64,000 bases of DNA from NCBI RefSeq assembly GCF_000177235.2, contig NC_014829.1:1426001-1490000 (forward strand), in the 5' to 3' direction. Position numbers and translations under genes: made by a program. The notes beneath the pieces were generated by a model. It worked only from the letters and a program-made list of their open reading frames with translations. It was not told where the DNA came from and ran no database searches. Positions 24,837 to 32,988 of the stretch are shown piece after piece. The DNA comes from Evansella cellulosilytica DSM 2522 (GTDB lineage: Bacteria > Bacillota > Bacilli > Bacillales > Salisediminibacteriaceae). How positions within the stretch are numbered: the first letter of the stretch is position 1; each line of letters opens with the position of its first letter.

Positions 24837-25538
24837 ATGACTTTTTTAGATATTTTTATTCGGACAACCGTTGCCTTTCTTGTTTTGTACATATTGTGCC
24901 GACTTCTCAATAAAAAATTGATAGCGCAAATGACATTTTTTGATTTTGTCGCAGGGATAACGATTGGATCTATTACTGCAAGTGCTATGTTACAGCCGAA
25001 TACACCTCTATCTATAAGTATGGTTGGATTAGTTTTGTTTTGTATTTATACGTTTATCACGAGCGTGATTGCTATTAAAAGTCTTCGTGGGAGAAAGATT
25101 TTAGAGGATGAACCAACGTTTCTAATAGATAAGGGAAAGGTTTTAGAGAATGGGTTGAAGAAAAGCCGGATGACGATGGATAGCTTACTAACAAATTTAC
25201 GGAAAAGAGGAGTTTTTTACGTTGATCAAGTTGAAACAGCTATTCTAGAAACAGATGGTACGTTATCTGTATTGAAGAAGCCGCAATATTTAGATGCCAT
25301 GAAAAAGGATATTAATCAATTTCAGTCTAGTCGAGGTGTGCCACAGGCCTTTATTATCGACGGTAAGCTTTTGCAAAGCACATTAGAAATACTGGGGAAG
25401 GATAGGGAATGGGTTATGAATATATTAAAGAAAAATAGTGTGAAAAAGGTAGAAGACGTGTTCTTTGCTCAAATAGACCAGCAGGGCAATGTGTACATTG
25501 ATAAAAGAGAAGATGGGAATGTTTCTTCGTTTGATTAA
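24837..25538 (+). CDS. DUF421 membrane protein, copy 2
   Basis: 233 residues, paralogous to the protein at 6763-7464. Three N-terminal membrane segments with LLNKKLIAQMTFFDFVAGITIGSITASAML, then the soluble domain EDEPTFLIDKGKVLENGLKKSRMTMDSLLTNLRKRGVFYVDQVETAILETDGTLSVLKK. The two copies differ at most positions outside the core, so this is an old duplication rather than a recent one. TGGAGGA precedes the ATG. Function is unknown. No partner gene nearby; the downstream 660 bases hold repeats. Confidence 0.85.
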   Translation: MTFLDIFIRTTVAFLVLYILCRLLNKKLIAQMTFFDFVAGITIGSITASAMLQPNTPLSISMVGLVLFCIYTFITSVIAIKSLRGRKILEDEPTFLIDKGKVLENGLKKSRMTMDSLLTNLRKRGVFYVDQVETAILETDGTLSVLKKPQYLDAMKKDINQFQSSRGVPQAFIIDGKLLQSTLEILGKDREWVMNILKKNSVKKVEDVFFAQIDQQGNVYIDKREDGNVSSFD

Positions 25539-25602
25539 ATAAAACTGTAGATTTTAGGGAGCGGTGGTCTTTAATCTGTGCGACTTTCTATGAATCAGGG
25601 GC

Positions 25603-25632
25603 GTTGTTTCGCATAACGCTCTGTTTTGCTTG
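25603..25632 (+). terminator. Weak intrinsic terminator
   Basis: GGGGCGTT ... AACGCTC with TGTTTTGC afterwards, 65 bases behind the DUF421 stop. The stem is short. Confidence 0.4.
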
Positions 25633-25765
25633 TTTTAAAACTTAAATATTTAATAATTAGGGTCTGTGAAAATCTTTGAATACGAATTATGAAAAAAATT
25701 TGTACTGCATTCCCCTTCAAATTCTTTGGTTTAAGTAAAGTGAGAGCCGTTCCTATTAGCCTTTT

Positions 25766-26067
25766 TGGCAAACGAGAACCGTCCGGAATCAGTGAAAAAG
25801 TACTTGCAATTAGAGATCCTCCTAATAAATATAAGGTTATTAGAATATAGGGGTTGAAGAGACCTATGCAAACTCGCTTTCCGCGGGCGGCTGGTAAGCC
25901 TCCTCTATGCTGCGCATCTGCGGGGTCTTACCTCTGCCTTTACTCCCGCAGGAGTCTCGTTTGCTCCGGTCTCATCAACTCTTTCTCTAATTAGGTCCTC
26001 TGAATAATCATGCAACAATATATTAATTTTTACACTTTTTCAGCGGTCTCGAACCGTCCCCACTAGC
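25766..26067 (+). repeat. REP-like copy split by MITE-like element B
   Basis: GGCAAACGAGAACCGTCC stops at 25784, and the REP sequence resumes as GAACCGTCCCCACTAGC at 26051. The overlapping 9 bases GAACCGTCC are present on both sides. Confidence 0.8.
25785..26050 (-). mobile_element. MITE-like element B (266 bp)
   Basis: The ends GGAATCAGTGAAAAAGT and, read inward from the right, GAGACCGCTGAAAAAGTG are imperfect inverted repeats. The flanks carry a perfect 9-bp duplication GAACCGTCC. The core is the inverse of element A's core: on the minus strand it reads GTTGATGAGACCGGAGCAA ... GCCGCCCGCGGAAAGCGAG ... GGTCTCTTCAAC. It lacks the extra 100 or so bases present in element A. No coding capacity. 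Confidence 0.8.
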
Positions 26068-26199
26068 ATTATTTCTTTATTATTTGTTTTTTATATTTGG
26101 TAAACTAGTAATTGGTAAATGGTGAGGGTGTTCATGAGTTTTTACGTATTTTGAATCGAAGGAAGTAAGCTTTGCTGATATGTTAATAGGAGGAAGATA

Positions 26200-26646
26200 A
26201 TGGATATTATAAGAGATACAGGAAGAAGTTTTGATTTGGAAACTTTTCTATTAAAGCCGTTAGTGGCGCATTTATCAACAGTAGATATTGATGTACCTAA
26301 AGATTCTCCCGTTTGGTTTTATTGGCAGGATAAAAAAATTTGGATAATTGGAACTGAGAGTGATACATTTCCGAAGAGAATACATCAGAATCCTAATTGC
26401 GCCATTGGTATTGTAGACTTTAACATAGAGACAGGATTGTTTTTACATGCAGGATTTAGAGGTAAAGCAACGGTTAAATCGTTTAACAAGAAGATTGCCA
26501 ATCAATTGATATCTCGTTACTTAGGAAAAGACGAAGAACGGTGGGATCCTCGTTTTAAAAATTTGGATGATAAGAATGTGTTAATCTCATTTATCCCTGA
26601 TACAGTAGTCGTCCGAGATCAATCCTATACATTGAATGAGAATTAG
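26200..26646 (+). CDS. Pyridoxamine 5'-phosphate oxidase-like (split-barrel flavin) protein
   Basis: 148 residues. VAHLSTVDIDVPKDSPVWFYWQDKKIWIIGTESDTFPKRIHQNPNCAIGIVDF is the typical N-terminal half of FMN- or F420-binding split-barrel proteins, followed by GFRGKATV and a DPRF motif. Members reduce or oxidise small molecules with a flavin, and this one is probably not a true PdxH. AGGAGGA precedes ATG 26200. It is a single gene between a repeat cluster and the efflux operon. Confidence 0.8.
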   Translation: MDIIRDTGRSFDLETFLLKPLVAHLSTVDIDVPKDSPVWFYWQDKKIWIIGTESDTFPKRIHQNPNCAIGIVDFNIETGLFLHAGFRGKATVKSFNKKIANQLISRYLGKDEERWDPRFKNLDDKNVLISFIPDTVVVRDQSYTLNEN

Positions 26647-26716
26647 GACGTGGTGAGGATATTTGTTCAACTATTATAAAATGTAGCTACTCGTCTCCCC
26701 TGTGCCTAAACTGCCG

Positions 26717-26742
26717 CAAATGGCAATCGTCCCCATTCGCCA
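26717..26742 (+). repeat. Degenerate REP right arm
   Basis: AAATGGCAATCGTCCCCATTCGCC keeps the CGTCCCCATT core only. Confidence 0.45.
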
Positions 26743-26919
26743 AATGGTTGTAAACTTTGGTATGATAAAAAATAGATTTATCACATAAGATTAAACGATA
26801 AAATGAGCATTAACAAACATTTACAGGGGCAATAGAGCTAAGTGTAGCCTACGTTTTTATATTTAGCGATGAATATACGATGGTTCTAAAGTTCTAATAG
26901 AGAAATAGGGTGGGAGAGA

Positions 26920-28248
26920 ATGAAAGTTAATTTAAAAAGGTTAAAGGTGATAACTGTAAGTATGTTAGCTAGTACAGCTTTATTATTAGCTGGCTGTAAT
27001 GGTGATGGGGAAGACGCGACAGCGCAGGCTGATTCCGAGGAAAGTGCAGCTATTTTTCCAGTGGAAATTGGGATGGTAGAAAAGGGGATATTAAGCAGTG
27101 AATCTCGTATTTCCGGAAATGTGATGGCCGAAAAGCATATGCCTGTTTTGTCAATGTTAACAGGAGAGGTTACTGAAGTTCATATTAGTAACGGAGATAT
27201 AGTTGAAAAAGGTGATATATTAATTGAATTAAATGCGACGGACATGGAGCTAAATATTTCGCAGGCACGTGCAGGCTTGCAAGCGGCAGAAGCAAATTAT
27301 AACAGTGCAAAATCAATGAGAGAGCAAGGAATAAAACAAGCAGAGCTTCAGTTGGAGCAGGCGGAGGATGCATACGACATGCTAGATGACATCATTAATG
27401 GGGATGGCATCGAGTCCGAGCAGGATTTAGATTTGGATAAAATACCTGAGGAGCTTCAAGAAGTTTTTACTAGAATTTTGATGAGCAATAATAATATGCC
27501 AACAGAGCGAGATCTCTCTCAGGCAGAAATGGCTGTAAAACAAGCAGAAATAGCGCTAGAACAAGCACAATCTAATGCTCAAGTAGAAGCTGCAGAAGCT
27601 TCAGTTAAGCAAGCAGAAATTTCATTGGAAATGGCTGAATCTCAAAAAACAAATGCTGTTATTACGGCACCGATGTCAGGAGAAGTAACGAACTTCAACA
27701 CGATTGTCGGGGAAACTGTTTCACCACAAGCGCCACTGATGCAGCTCGTGAAGATGGATGAGCCTATCGTAAGAATAGATGTCAATGAATCAATGCTACC
27801 AAACTTAGAAGTAGATCAAGAGATTAATATTTTTATACCTTCCTATAACAAAACTTACGAAGGCGTTGTGAAATATATTAGTATTATGCCAGGCGAACAA
27901 TCTCGATCTTATCCTGTAGAAATTGGGATCGTAAATCCTGATCATGATCTTCGTATTGGTATGCATGCGCAAGCGGTCTTAAATCTGGAGATTACAGAAG
28001 AGCAGCTATTAGTACCAGTTCGTGCAGTAGTTGACGAAAACGGAGAGAAATATGTGTACGTCACTTCTGATGGTGAACGTGTGGAGCAAAGGCTGATCAC
28101 AATTGGAAATGAAACCTCTGATTTATTTGAAGTAGTGAGCGGTCTTCAAGAAGGAGAATTCATTGTGGAGAATGGTATCCATCAACTATATGATGGAGCT
28201 AACGTCAACGTTCGTAACGGAGAAGAGTTCGGTTTTTCCAGTAATTAA
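26920..28248 (+). CDS. RND efflux periplasmic-adaptor-type lipoprotein (HlyD family)
   Basis: 442 residues. The signal peptide ends in lipobox LLLAGC (Cys25). It has a split lipoyl half (MLTGEVTEVHISNGDIVEKGDILIELNA and APMSGEVTNFNTIVGETVSP). Between the halves lies a long coiled-coil hairpin rich in AEAA/KQAEI repeats. Beta-barrel and membrane-proximal parts follow (VRIDVNESMLPNLEVDQEINIFIPSY, LLVPVRAVVDENGEKYVYV). In Gram-positive bacteria such adaptors sit on the outer membrane face with an RND pump. The permease gene starts 46 bases downstream, so the two form an operon. Confidence 0.9.
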   Translation: MKVNLKRLKVITVSMLASTALLLAGCNGDGEDATAQADSEESAAIFPVEIGMVEKGILSSESRISGNVMAEKHMPVLSMLTGEVTEVHISNGDIVEKGDILIELNATDMELNISQARAGLQAAEANYNSAKSMREQGIKQAELQLEQAEDAYDMLDDIINGDGIESEQDLDLDKIPEELQEVFTRILMSNNNMPTERDLSQAEMAVKQAEIALEQAQSNAQVEAAEASVKQAEISLEMAESQKTNAVITAPMSGEVTNFNTIVGETVSPQAPLMQLVKMDEPIVRIDVNESMLPNLEVDQEINIFIPSYNKTYEGVVKYISIMPGEQSRSYPVEIGIVNPDHDLRIGMHAQAVLNLEITEEQLLVPVRAVVDENGEKYVYVTSDGERVEQRLITIGNETSDLFEVVSGLQEGEFIVENGIHQLYDGANVNVRNGEEFGFSSN

Positions 28249-28294
28249 TTTTCCACAAAAAAGGCTGTAAGCTGTAGGTAAACGGAGGTACACT

Positions 28295-31200
28295 ATGAAA
28301 CTTATAAAACAATCAGTAATGCGACCTGTCGGGGTTATTATCGCTGCGCTAGTCATGATCATACTAGGTAGCGTTTCCCTGTCTGGCCTAAAAGTAGATT
28401 TAATGCCAGAATTAGACTTGCCGATAGTTGCGGTGTCTACACCGTACCAAGGCGCTGCGCCTCAAGAGGTAGAAAACCTAGTTACGCGTCCACTTGAAGG
28501 GGTTTTATCATCAACAGAAGGTGTTTCCACGATTCAATCAATCTCTACACAAAATCAATCATTGATTTTATTAATGTTTGATTTTAATACCGATTTAGAT
28601 TCCGTTATGCTTGATTTACGTGATCGAATTGATATGGTAAACCAATCATTACCGGACGGTGCAAGCAGTCCGACACCGATGCGATTTGATCCAAACCAAA
28701 TGCCAATCATGCAAATTGGAATCTCAGCAGATATGAATTTGACTCGCTTAACGAGCATCGCGGAAGATTCCATTATTCCGCAAATAGAAAGAATTCCTGG
28801 CGTTGCTTCTGTTAATTTAACAGGTGGACAGGAGCGTGAAATCATTGTAGAGCCTGATTTAGCTTTATTACAACGGTACGGTCTTACCATCTCTCAGCTT
28901 TCACAAATTATTGGCGGGGAAAACATTAGTGCTCCTGCTGGTGAAATTGAGCGCGGCGGACAAGAAATGGCTCTTCGGATCGTTGGAGAGTTTAGAACAG
29001 TTGATGAACTTGAAAACATAAATGTGCCACTTCGGACAGGGGAAATCATAAAACTTTCCGATGTTGCTGAAGTGAGGGATACATTTAAAGAAAATACATC
29101 GTATGCTTATGTAAATGGAGAGCCAACGTTAAGCATGGATATTACGAAGCAATCTGATGCAAATACAGTGGAAGTGGCAAATGCTGTTACTAGAGAATTG
29201 GAACGATTACAGCAAAACATCACCCAAGGCGTATCTTTAACGCCAATCATGGATTCTTCCGTATTCATAACTGATTCGATCGATAGTGTGGCAGTGAATA
29301 TGCTTCTCGGTGGATCAATGGCTTTACTCGTATTGCTATTGTTTTTACGAAGCTTCCGAAGTACGTTAATAATTGGATTATCCATACCAATTGCCGTTAT
29401 TTCGGCATTTACGCTCCTCTACTTTGCCGGGGAAACGATCAATATTATTACGCTCGGTGGGCTAGCATTAGGGATTGGGCTATTGGTGGATAACTCGATC
29501 GTTATTTTGGAAAATATTTATAAGTTTCGTGAACGTGGCTACAGTAAAAAAGACGCAGCTATTAACGGTGCGAAGGAAGTTGCCTCCGCCGTCATTGCTT
29601 CAACAATGACAAGTATGGTTGTGTTCGTACCAATCGTGTTTACGGATGGGATTGCATCAGAGCTATTTATTCCATTAGCTTTAACGGTTGGTTTTACACT
29701 ATTAGCTTCGTTAGTCGTTTCGTTAACAATCGTTCCGATGCTTTCAGGCTTGTTACTCCCAGATTTGGTACGAGCACAAGCGGAGGAGGAGCAGGCGAGA
29801 GGAATTAGGAAGATTGGTGTAGGAATTGGACACATATTAGAAAAAATAACGAATGCTTATGGAAAAGTGCTGAAATGGGCGATTAACCATAAAAGAACTG
29901 TTGTTTTATCGACAATTATTCTTTTAGTTGCTAGTCTAGGGACTGTTCGTTTGGTCGGAATGGAGCTTATCCCGGGATTTGACCAAGGGGAAATTTCTGC
30001 AAGCTTTGAAACGCCTCCAGGGACTTCCTTGGAGGAAACGAGGTTAGCTGTAGCGGAAATTGAGGAGTACTTGATTAGTTTAGATGAGGTAGAAGTTGCT
30101 TATACGACTATTGGCGGTGGCGGAATGATGGGGCAGCCAACAGGCTCGAACTCCGGTGACTTTTATATAAGGCTTGTCTCTCAAGACGAGCGGTCATTAT
30201 CAACGAATGATGTCATTAGAGATTTTAGTGAATTTACAGATACGCTAGCCAATATTGATGTTAACGTATGGGCGTTTGAGAGTGGTGGAATGGGTGGCGA
30301 CGCGATAAGTTTGGAAGTACGTGGTGATGACTTTGAAACACTCAATTTCATTGCTGATGACTTAAGAGATATTATTAGTGATATCCCAGGCGCAGAAAAC
30401 ATCACGCATTCTATGGGAGATACAAGACCTGAAATGCAGCTTCACGTGAATCGAGATCTGGCTATGCAATACGGTTTATCCTATGCAGAGATCATGGATA
30501 CTGTAAGAGGAAGTGTCAGTGGTCAGGTAGCCTCGCTTATGCGTGTGGAAGGACAGGAAATAGAGATTTCTGTTATTTTACCTGAGGATTATCGCAATAA
30601 TTTCGATCGTCTACAAGAGCTACCGATCTTAACACAAACGGGTGATATTGTTCCATTATCGGCGATAGCTCGATTTGAACAAGTTGAAGGACCGACAACA
30701 ATCACTCGTCAAAACCAATCACGTGGAGTCTCCATTACTGGAGATATTATGGATCGGGATTTAGGTAGCGTGATTGCGGATATAGAAGAGGAATTAAACA
30801 ACTATATATTTCCAGAGGGGTATGACTATAACATCGGTGGAGAATTTGAAATGATGATGGATGCCTTTACTGACTTAGTGCTTGCACTGTTATTGGCGAT
30901 CTTTCTCGTGTATGCAGTAATGGCATTTCAGTTTGAGAAGGTTTTATATCCATTTATCGTCATGTTTAGTTTACCAGCAACCTTCATTGGTATTATGATA
31001 GGCTTCTTAATTACAGGAAGACCACTAAGTGCACCAGCATTTATTGGGGTCATCATGCTCTCAGGTATTGTTGTAAATAACGCAATTGTTCTAGTAGATT
31101 ACATTAATAAATTAAGAGAAAGAGACTATTCAAGAGAAGAGGCCATCATTGAGGCAGGAAAAACTCGTTTACGTCCTATTCTCATGACGATGCTCACAAC

Positions 31201-31426
31201 GGTTTTAGCCATGGTACCACTTGCAATTGGCATTGGTGAAGGAGCGGAACTACAAGCACCAATGGCGACAGTCATCGTCTTTGGATTATCCTTTGCGACA
31301 TTGATCACATTACTTCTCATACCAGTAATGTACATCTACACAGATAAATTCACAGAGTGGATAAAAGGAAAATTTGGAGCAAATGAGGCGAATGGGGACG
31401 AGGCGAATGGGGACGGACCTCGTTAG
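28295..31426 (+). CDS. RND family efflux permease (SwrC/AcrB-like)
   Basis: 1043 residues, 12 membrane segments with two large outer loops, organised as in AcrB and the Bacillus SwrC/YerP pump (surfactin and drug export). Visible hallmarks: N-terminal VMRPVGVIIAALVMIILG, LGIGLLVDNSIVILENI in TM4 (proton relay Asp), GGEFEMM loop, and the C-terminal block IGVIMLSGIVVNNAIVLVDYIN. The final residues NEANGDEANGDGPR are encoded by REP sequence, including a 15-base tandem duplication, so the repeat has replaced the natural C-terminus. GGAGG precedes ATG 28295. It works with the upstream adaptor; no outer-membrane partner is needed. Confidence 0.92.
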   Translation: MKLIKQSVMRPVGVIIAALVMIILGSVSLSGLKVDLMPELDLPIVAVSTPYQGAAPQEVENLVTRPLEGVLSSTEGVSTIQSISTQNQSLILLMFDFNTDLDSVMLDLRDRIDMVNQSLPDGASSPTPMRFDPNQMPIMQIGISADMNLTRLTSIAEDSIIPQIERIPGVASVNLTGGQEREIIVEPDLALLQRYGLTISQLSQIIGGENISAPAGEIERGGQEMALRIVGEFRTVDELENINVPLRTGEIIKLSDVAEVRDTFKENTSYAYVNGEPTLSMDITKQSDANTVEVANAVTRELERLQQNITQGVSLTPIMDSSVFITDSIDSVAVNMLLGGSMALLVLLLFLRSFRSTLIIGLSIPIAVISAFTLLYFAGETINIITLGGLALGIGLLVDNSIVILENIYKFRERGYSKKDAAINGAKEVASAVIASTMTSMVVFVPIVFTDGIASELFIPLALTVGFTLLASLVVSLTIVPMLSGLLLPDLVRAQAEEEQARGIRKIGVGIGHILEKITNAYGKVLKWAINHKRTVVLSTIILLVASLGTVRLVGMELIPGFDQGEISASFETPPGTSLEETRLAVAEIEEYLISLDEVEVAYTTIGGGGMMGQPTGSNSGDFYIRLVSQDERSLSTNDVIRDFSEFTDTLANIDVNVWAFESGGMGGDAISLEVRGDDFETLNFIADDLRDIISDIPGAENITHSMGDTRPEMQLHVNRDLAMQYGLSYAEIMDTVRGSVSGQVASLMRVEGQEIEISVILPEDYRNNFDRLQELPILTQTGDIVPLSAIARFEQVEGPTTITRQNQSRGVSITGDIMDRDLGSVIADIEEELNNYIFPEGYDYNIGGEFEMMMDAFTDLVLALLLAIFLVYAVMAFQFEKVLYPFIVMFSLPATFIGIMIGFLITGRPLSAPAFIGVIMLSGIVVNNAIVLVDYINKLRERDYSREEAIIEAGKTRLRPILMTMLTTVLAMVPLAIGIGEGAELQAPMATVIVFGLSFATLITLLLIPVMYIYTDKFTEWIKGKFGANEANGDEANGDGPR

Positions 31427-31463
31427 CCGGCAAAAGGCTAATAGGGACGGACCTTATTAGCCA
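31387..31463 (+). repeat. REP-like arms overlapping the 3' end of the RND gene
   Basis: GAGGCGAATGGGGAC is duplicated in tandem, followed by GGACCTCGTTAGCCGG. Then a second arm GGCTAATAGGGACGG then ACCTTATTAGCC lies at 31436-31462. Confidence 0.75.
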
Positions 31464-31517
31464 ATTATGAAAGAGTAACACGTAGTTCTATTTTGTGATT
31501 TAAATGTAGTAAGACGA

Positions 31518-31566
31518 AGGTTCTCGTTGGACAGCTGTCATTGTTGTTAACGAGAGCCTCGTATTA
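31518..31566 (+). terminator. Hairpin, terminator-like, after the RND operon
   Basis: AGGTTCTCGTT pairs with AACGAGAGCCT (one T-G pair), followed by CGTATTATT. The T run is weak. Confidence 0.5.
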
Positions 31567-31595
31567 TTAAAGGGGTATAAGGGAGAGTAGCAATT

Positions 31596-31979
31596 ATGAA
31601 TTATACAAAACTGTTATTAGTAACATCTGCTATTTTTGGGGTTATCGGTGTGGGGATCGGTGCACATATGGCTGGATCAATGTCCTATGCATTTAGACCA
31701 ATTCATGCTCATATGCTCGTTTTAGGTTGGTTAACACTTTTTGGCTGGGCAATCTACTATAAAGTTTTTCAACCAAAAAGCAAGCGATTAATGGCTTGGC
31801 ATGCGTGGTCTGCAATCATTGGTGCTATAGGTTTAATAGTCGGTATGTGGTTTTATGTTCTTAACCCATTATCATTACCAAGTACATTCAACCTCATTTT
31901 TTATATAGTAGGTGGGATGTCTGTCGTTCTAAGTTTTATATTATTTCTAATTATGGCCATTCTGCAAGACACAAAGTGA
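31596..31979 (+). CDS. Small four-helix membrane protein resembling a haem-copper oxidase subunit I fragment
   Basis: 127 residues, four hydrophobic segments. The stretch FRPIHAHMLVLGWLTLFGWAIYY, with two histidines at the membrane edge, resembles the second helix region of cytochrome oxidase/NorB subunit I proteins, where such histidines bind haem. Only that segment is similar; the metal site of a real oxidase is absent. It may bind a haem or act as a small redox or assembly factor. GGGAGAG precedes ATG 31596. A second small membrane gene follows 84 bases later. Confidence 0.6.
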   Translation: MNYTKLLLVTSAIFGVIGVGIGAHMAGSMSYAFRPIHAHMLVLGWLTLFGWAIYYKVFQPKSKRLMAWHAWSAIIGAIGLIVGMWFYVLNPLSLPSTFNLIFYIVGGMSVVLSFILFLIMAILQDTK

Positions 31980-32063
31980 AGTTGAGAAATGCAAGACGTA
32001 ATGAGCGAGGTTAGATGCAGGAGATTATTGCGTCTTGTGTATATTAAGTAAGGAGCTGTTTAA

Positions 32064-32327
32064 ATGGCGGATTTTCTACTTAAAAATGATACAGATCGTT
32101 CACGAGTGTTATTTTTAATTTTAGCTACAACAATATTTTTGTTAGGGTTTTATTTTGAAAAACCATTTTTATTCATACTAATAGCGACTGCTCTAATGCT
32201 GAATTCCAAAATGGAAAGAAGTCAAAATACATATATCAAAGTATATGGTACGGTTTTATATATCATCATTATCGCGTGGTATTTATTTCAATTTGTACTG
32301 TGGTTATATACTAGTTTCATAAAATAG
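32064..32327 (+). CDS. Small hypothetical membrane protein
   Basis: 87 residues with three hydrophobic stretches (VLFLILATTIFLLGFYF, FLFILIATALML, YGTVLYIIIIAWYLFQFVLWLY). AAGGAG is 11 bases before ATG 32064. No family recognised. Same direction as the preceding four-helix membrane protein, possibly in one transcript. A strong bidirectional terminator lies at 32436. Confidence 0.6.
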   Translation: MADFLLKNDTDRSRVLFLILATTIFLLGFYFEKPFLFILIATALMLNSKMERSQNTYIKVYGTVLYIIIIAWYLFQFVLWLYTSFIK

Positions 32328-32435
32328 AAGAATGGACTATTTGGTTTGGAGTAATTTTTGTTGAATGTTGTATGATAGAGCTTATGAATAGATTATGATA
32401 GAACTTAGATAGGAGACGAAGGATCAAAGAAAACG

Positions 32436-32467
32436 AAGCACAACAAGGCTATACTTGTTGTGCTTTT
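32436..32467. terminator. Bidirectional intrinsic terminator
   Basis: AAGCACAACAAG and CTTGTTGTGCTT form a perfect 12-bp stem with A and T runs on either side. It serves the small membrane gene on the plus strand and the 40-residue gene on the minus strand. Confidence 0.8.
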
Positions 32468-32496
32468 AACTTTCAATTAGCATCAATATATGGGAT

Positions 32497-32619
32497 TTAC
32501 TCGTCTCTACCTTCAATTTTCCCTGCTCGTGAAATAGTAGTTCTCTCTTTACCATTACTAGGCTGTGCTGCGTCCTTACTTTTAATCATATTGCGTTTAG
32601 ACTTTGATTTTTTACTCAC
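32497..32619 (-). CDS. 40-residue basic protein, possible spore-associated peptide
   Basis: Minus-strand GTG start at 32619 with AAGGAAAGG upstream, product MSKKSKSKRNMIKSKD ... ISRAGKIEGRDE. It is very basic at the N-terminus, without hydrophobic parts. Composition is like the tiny sporulation-associated proteins of bacilli, but no family was recognised. The gene is closed by the bidirectional terminator at 32436-32467, which supports it being real. Confidence 0.5.
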   Translation of the reverse strand: MSKKSKSKRNMIKSKDAAQPSNGKERTTISRAGKIEGRDE

Positions 32620-32707
32620 GCTATATCATTCCTTTCCTTCTATACAATTGTTCGCATATATTTTGATCTTAATCGCTCGATTTATGTATGGCTAAAAGTG
32701 GATAATT

Positions 32708-32734
32708 GGCTAATAGGGACGGACCTCATTTGCC
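32708..32734 (+). repeat. REP-like repeat, left arm
   Basis: GGCTAATAGGGACGG then ACCTCATTTGCC, upstream of the first IS copy. Confidence 0.65.
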
Positions 32735-32988
32735 AAATCCAAAGTACAGACAACATATTTAAAATCCTTTTTAGAGGTAAAGTTTATATTAAATAGTGTT
32801 TAAATCCATTGAGAAAGGTCCACCAACCTGAGCGTAGATAAAAAATGATTTATCTAAGATAGTTCGCTTCATTAGCGAATTTATTTTTCTGGAAAAAAGT
32901 CTGTATTTTTGCATTTGAATCAATTTCATAATTATTGGCCCTTATGGGCCAAGGGTTTCAGAACATGAAAAAAGGAGTACCTCCCCAA

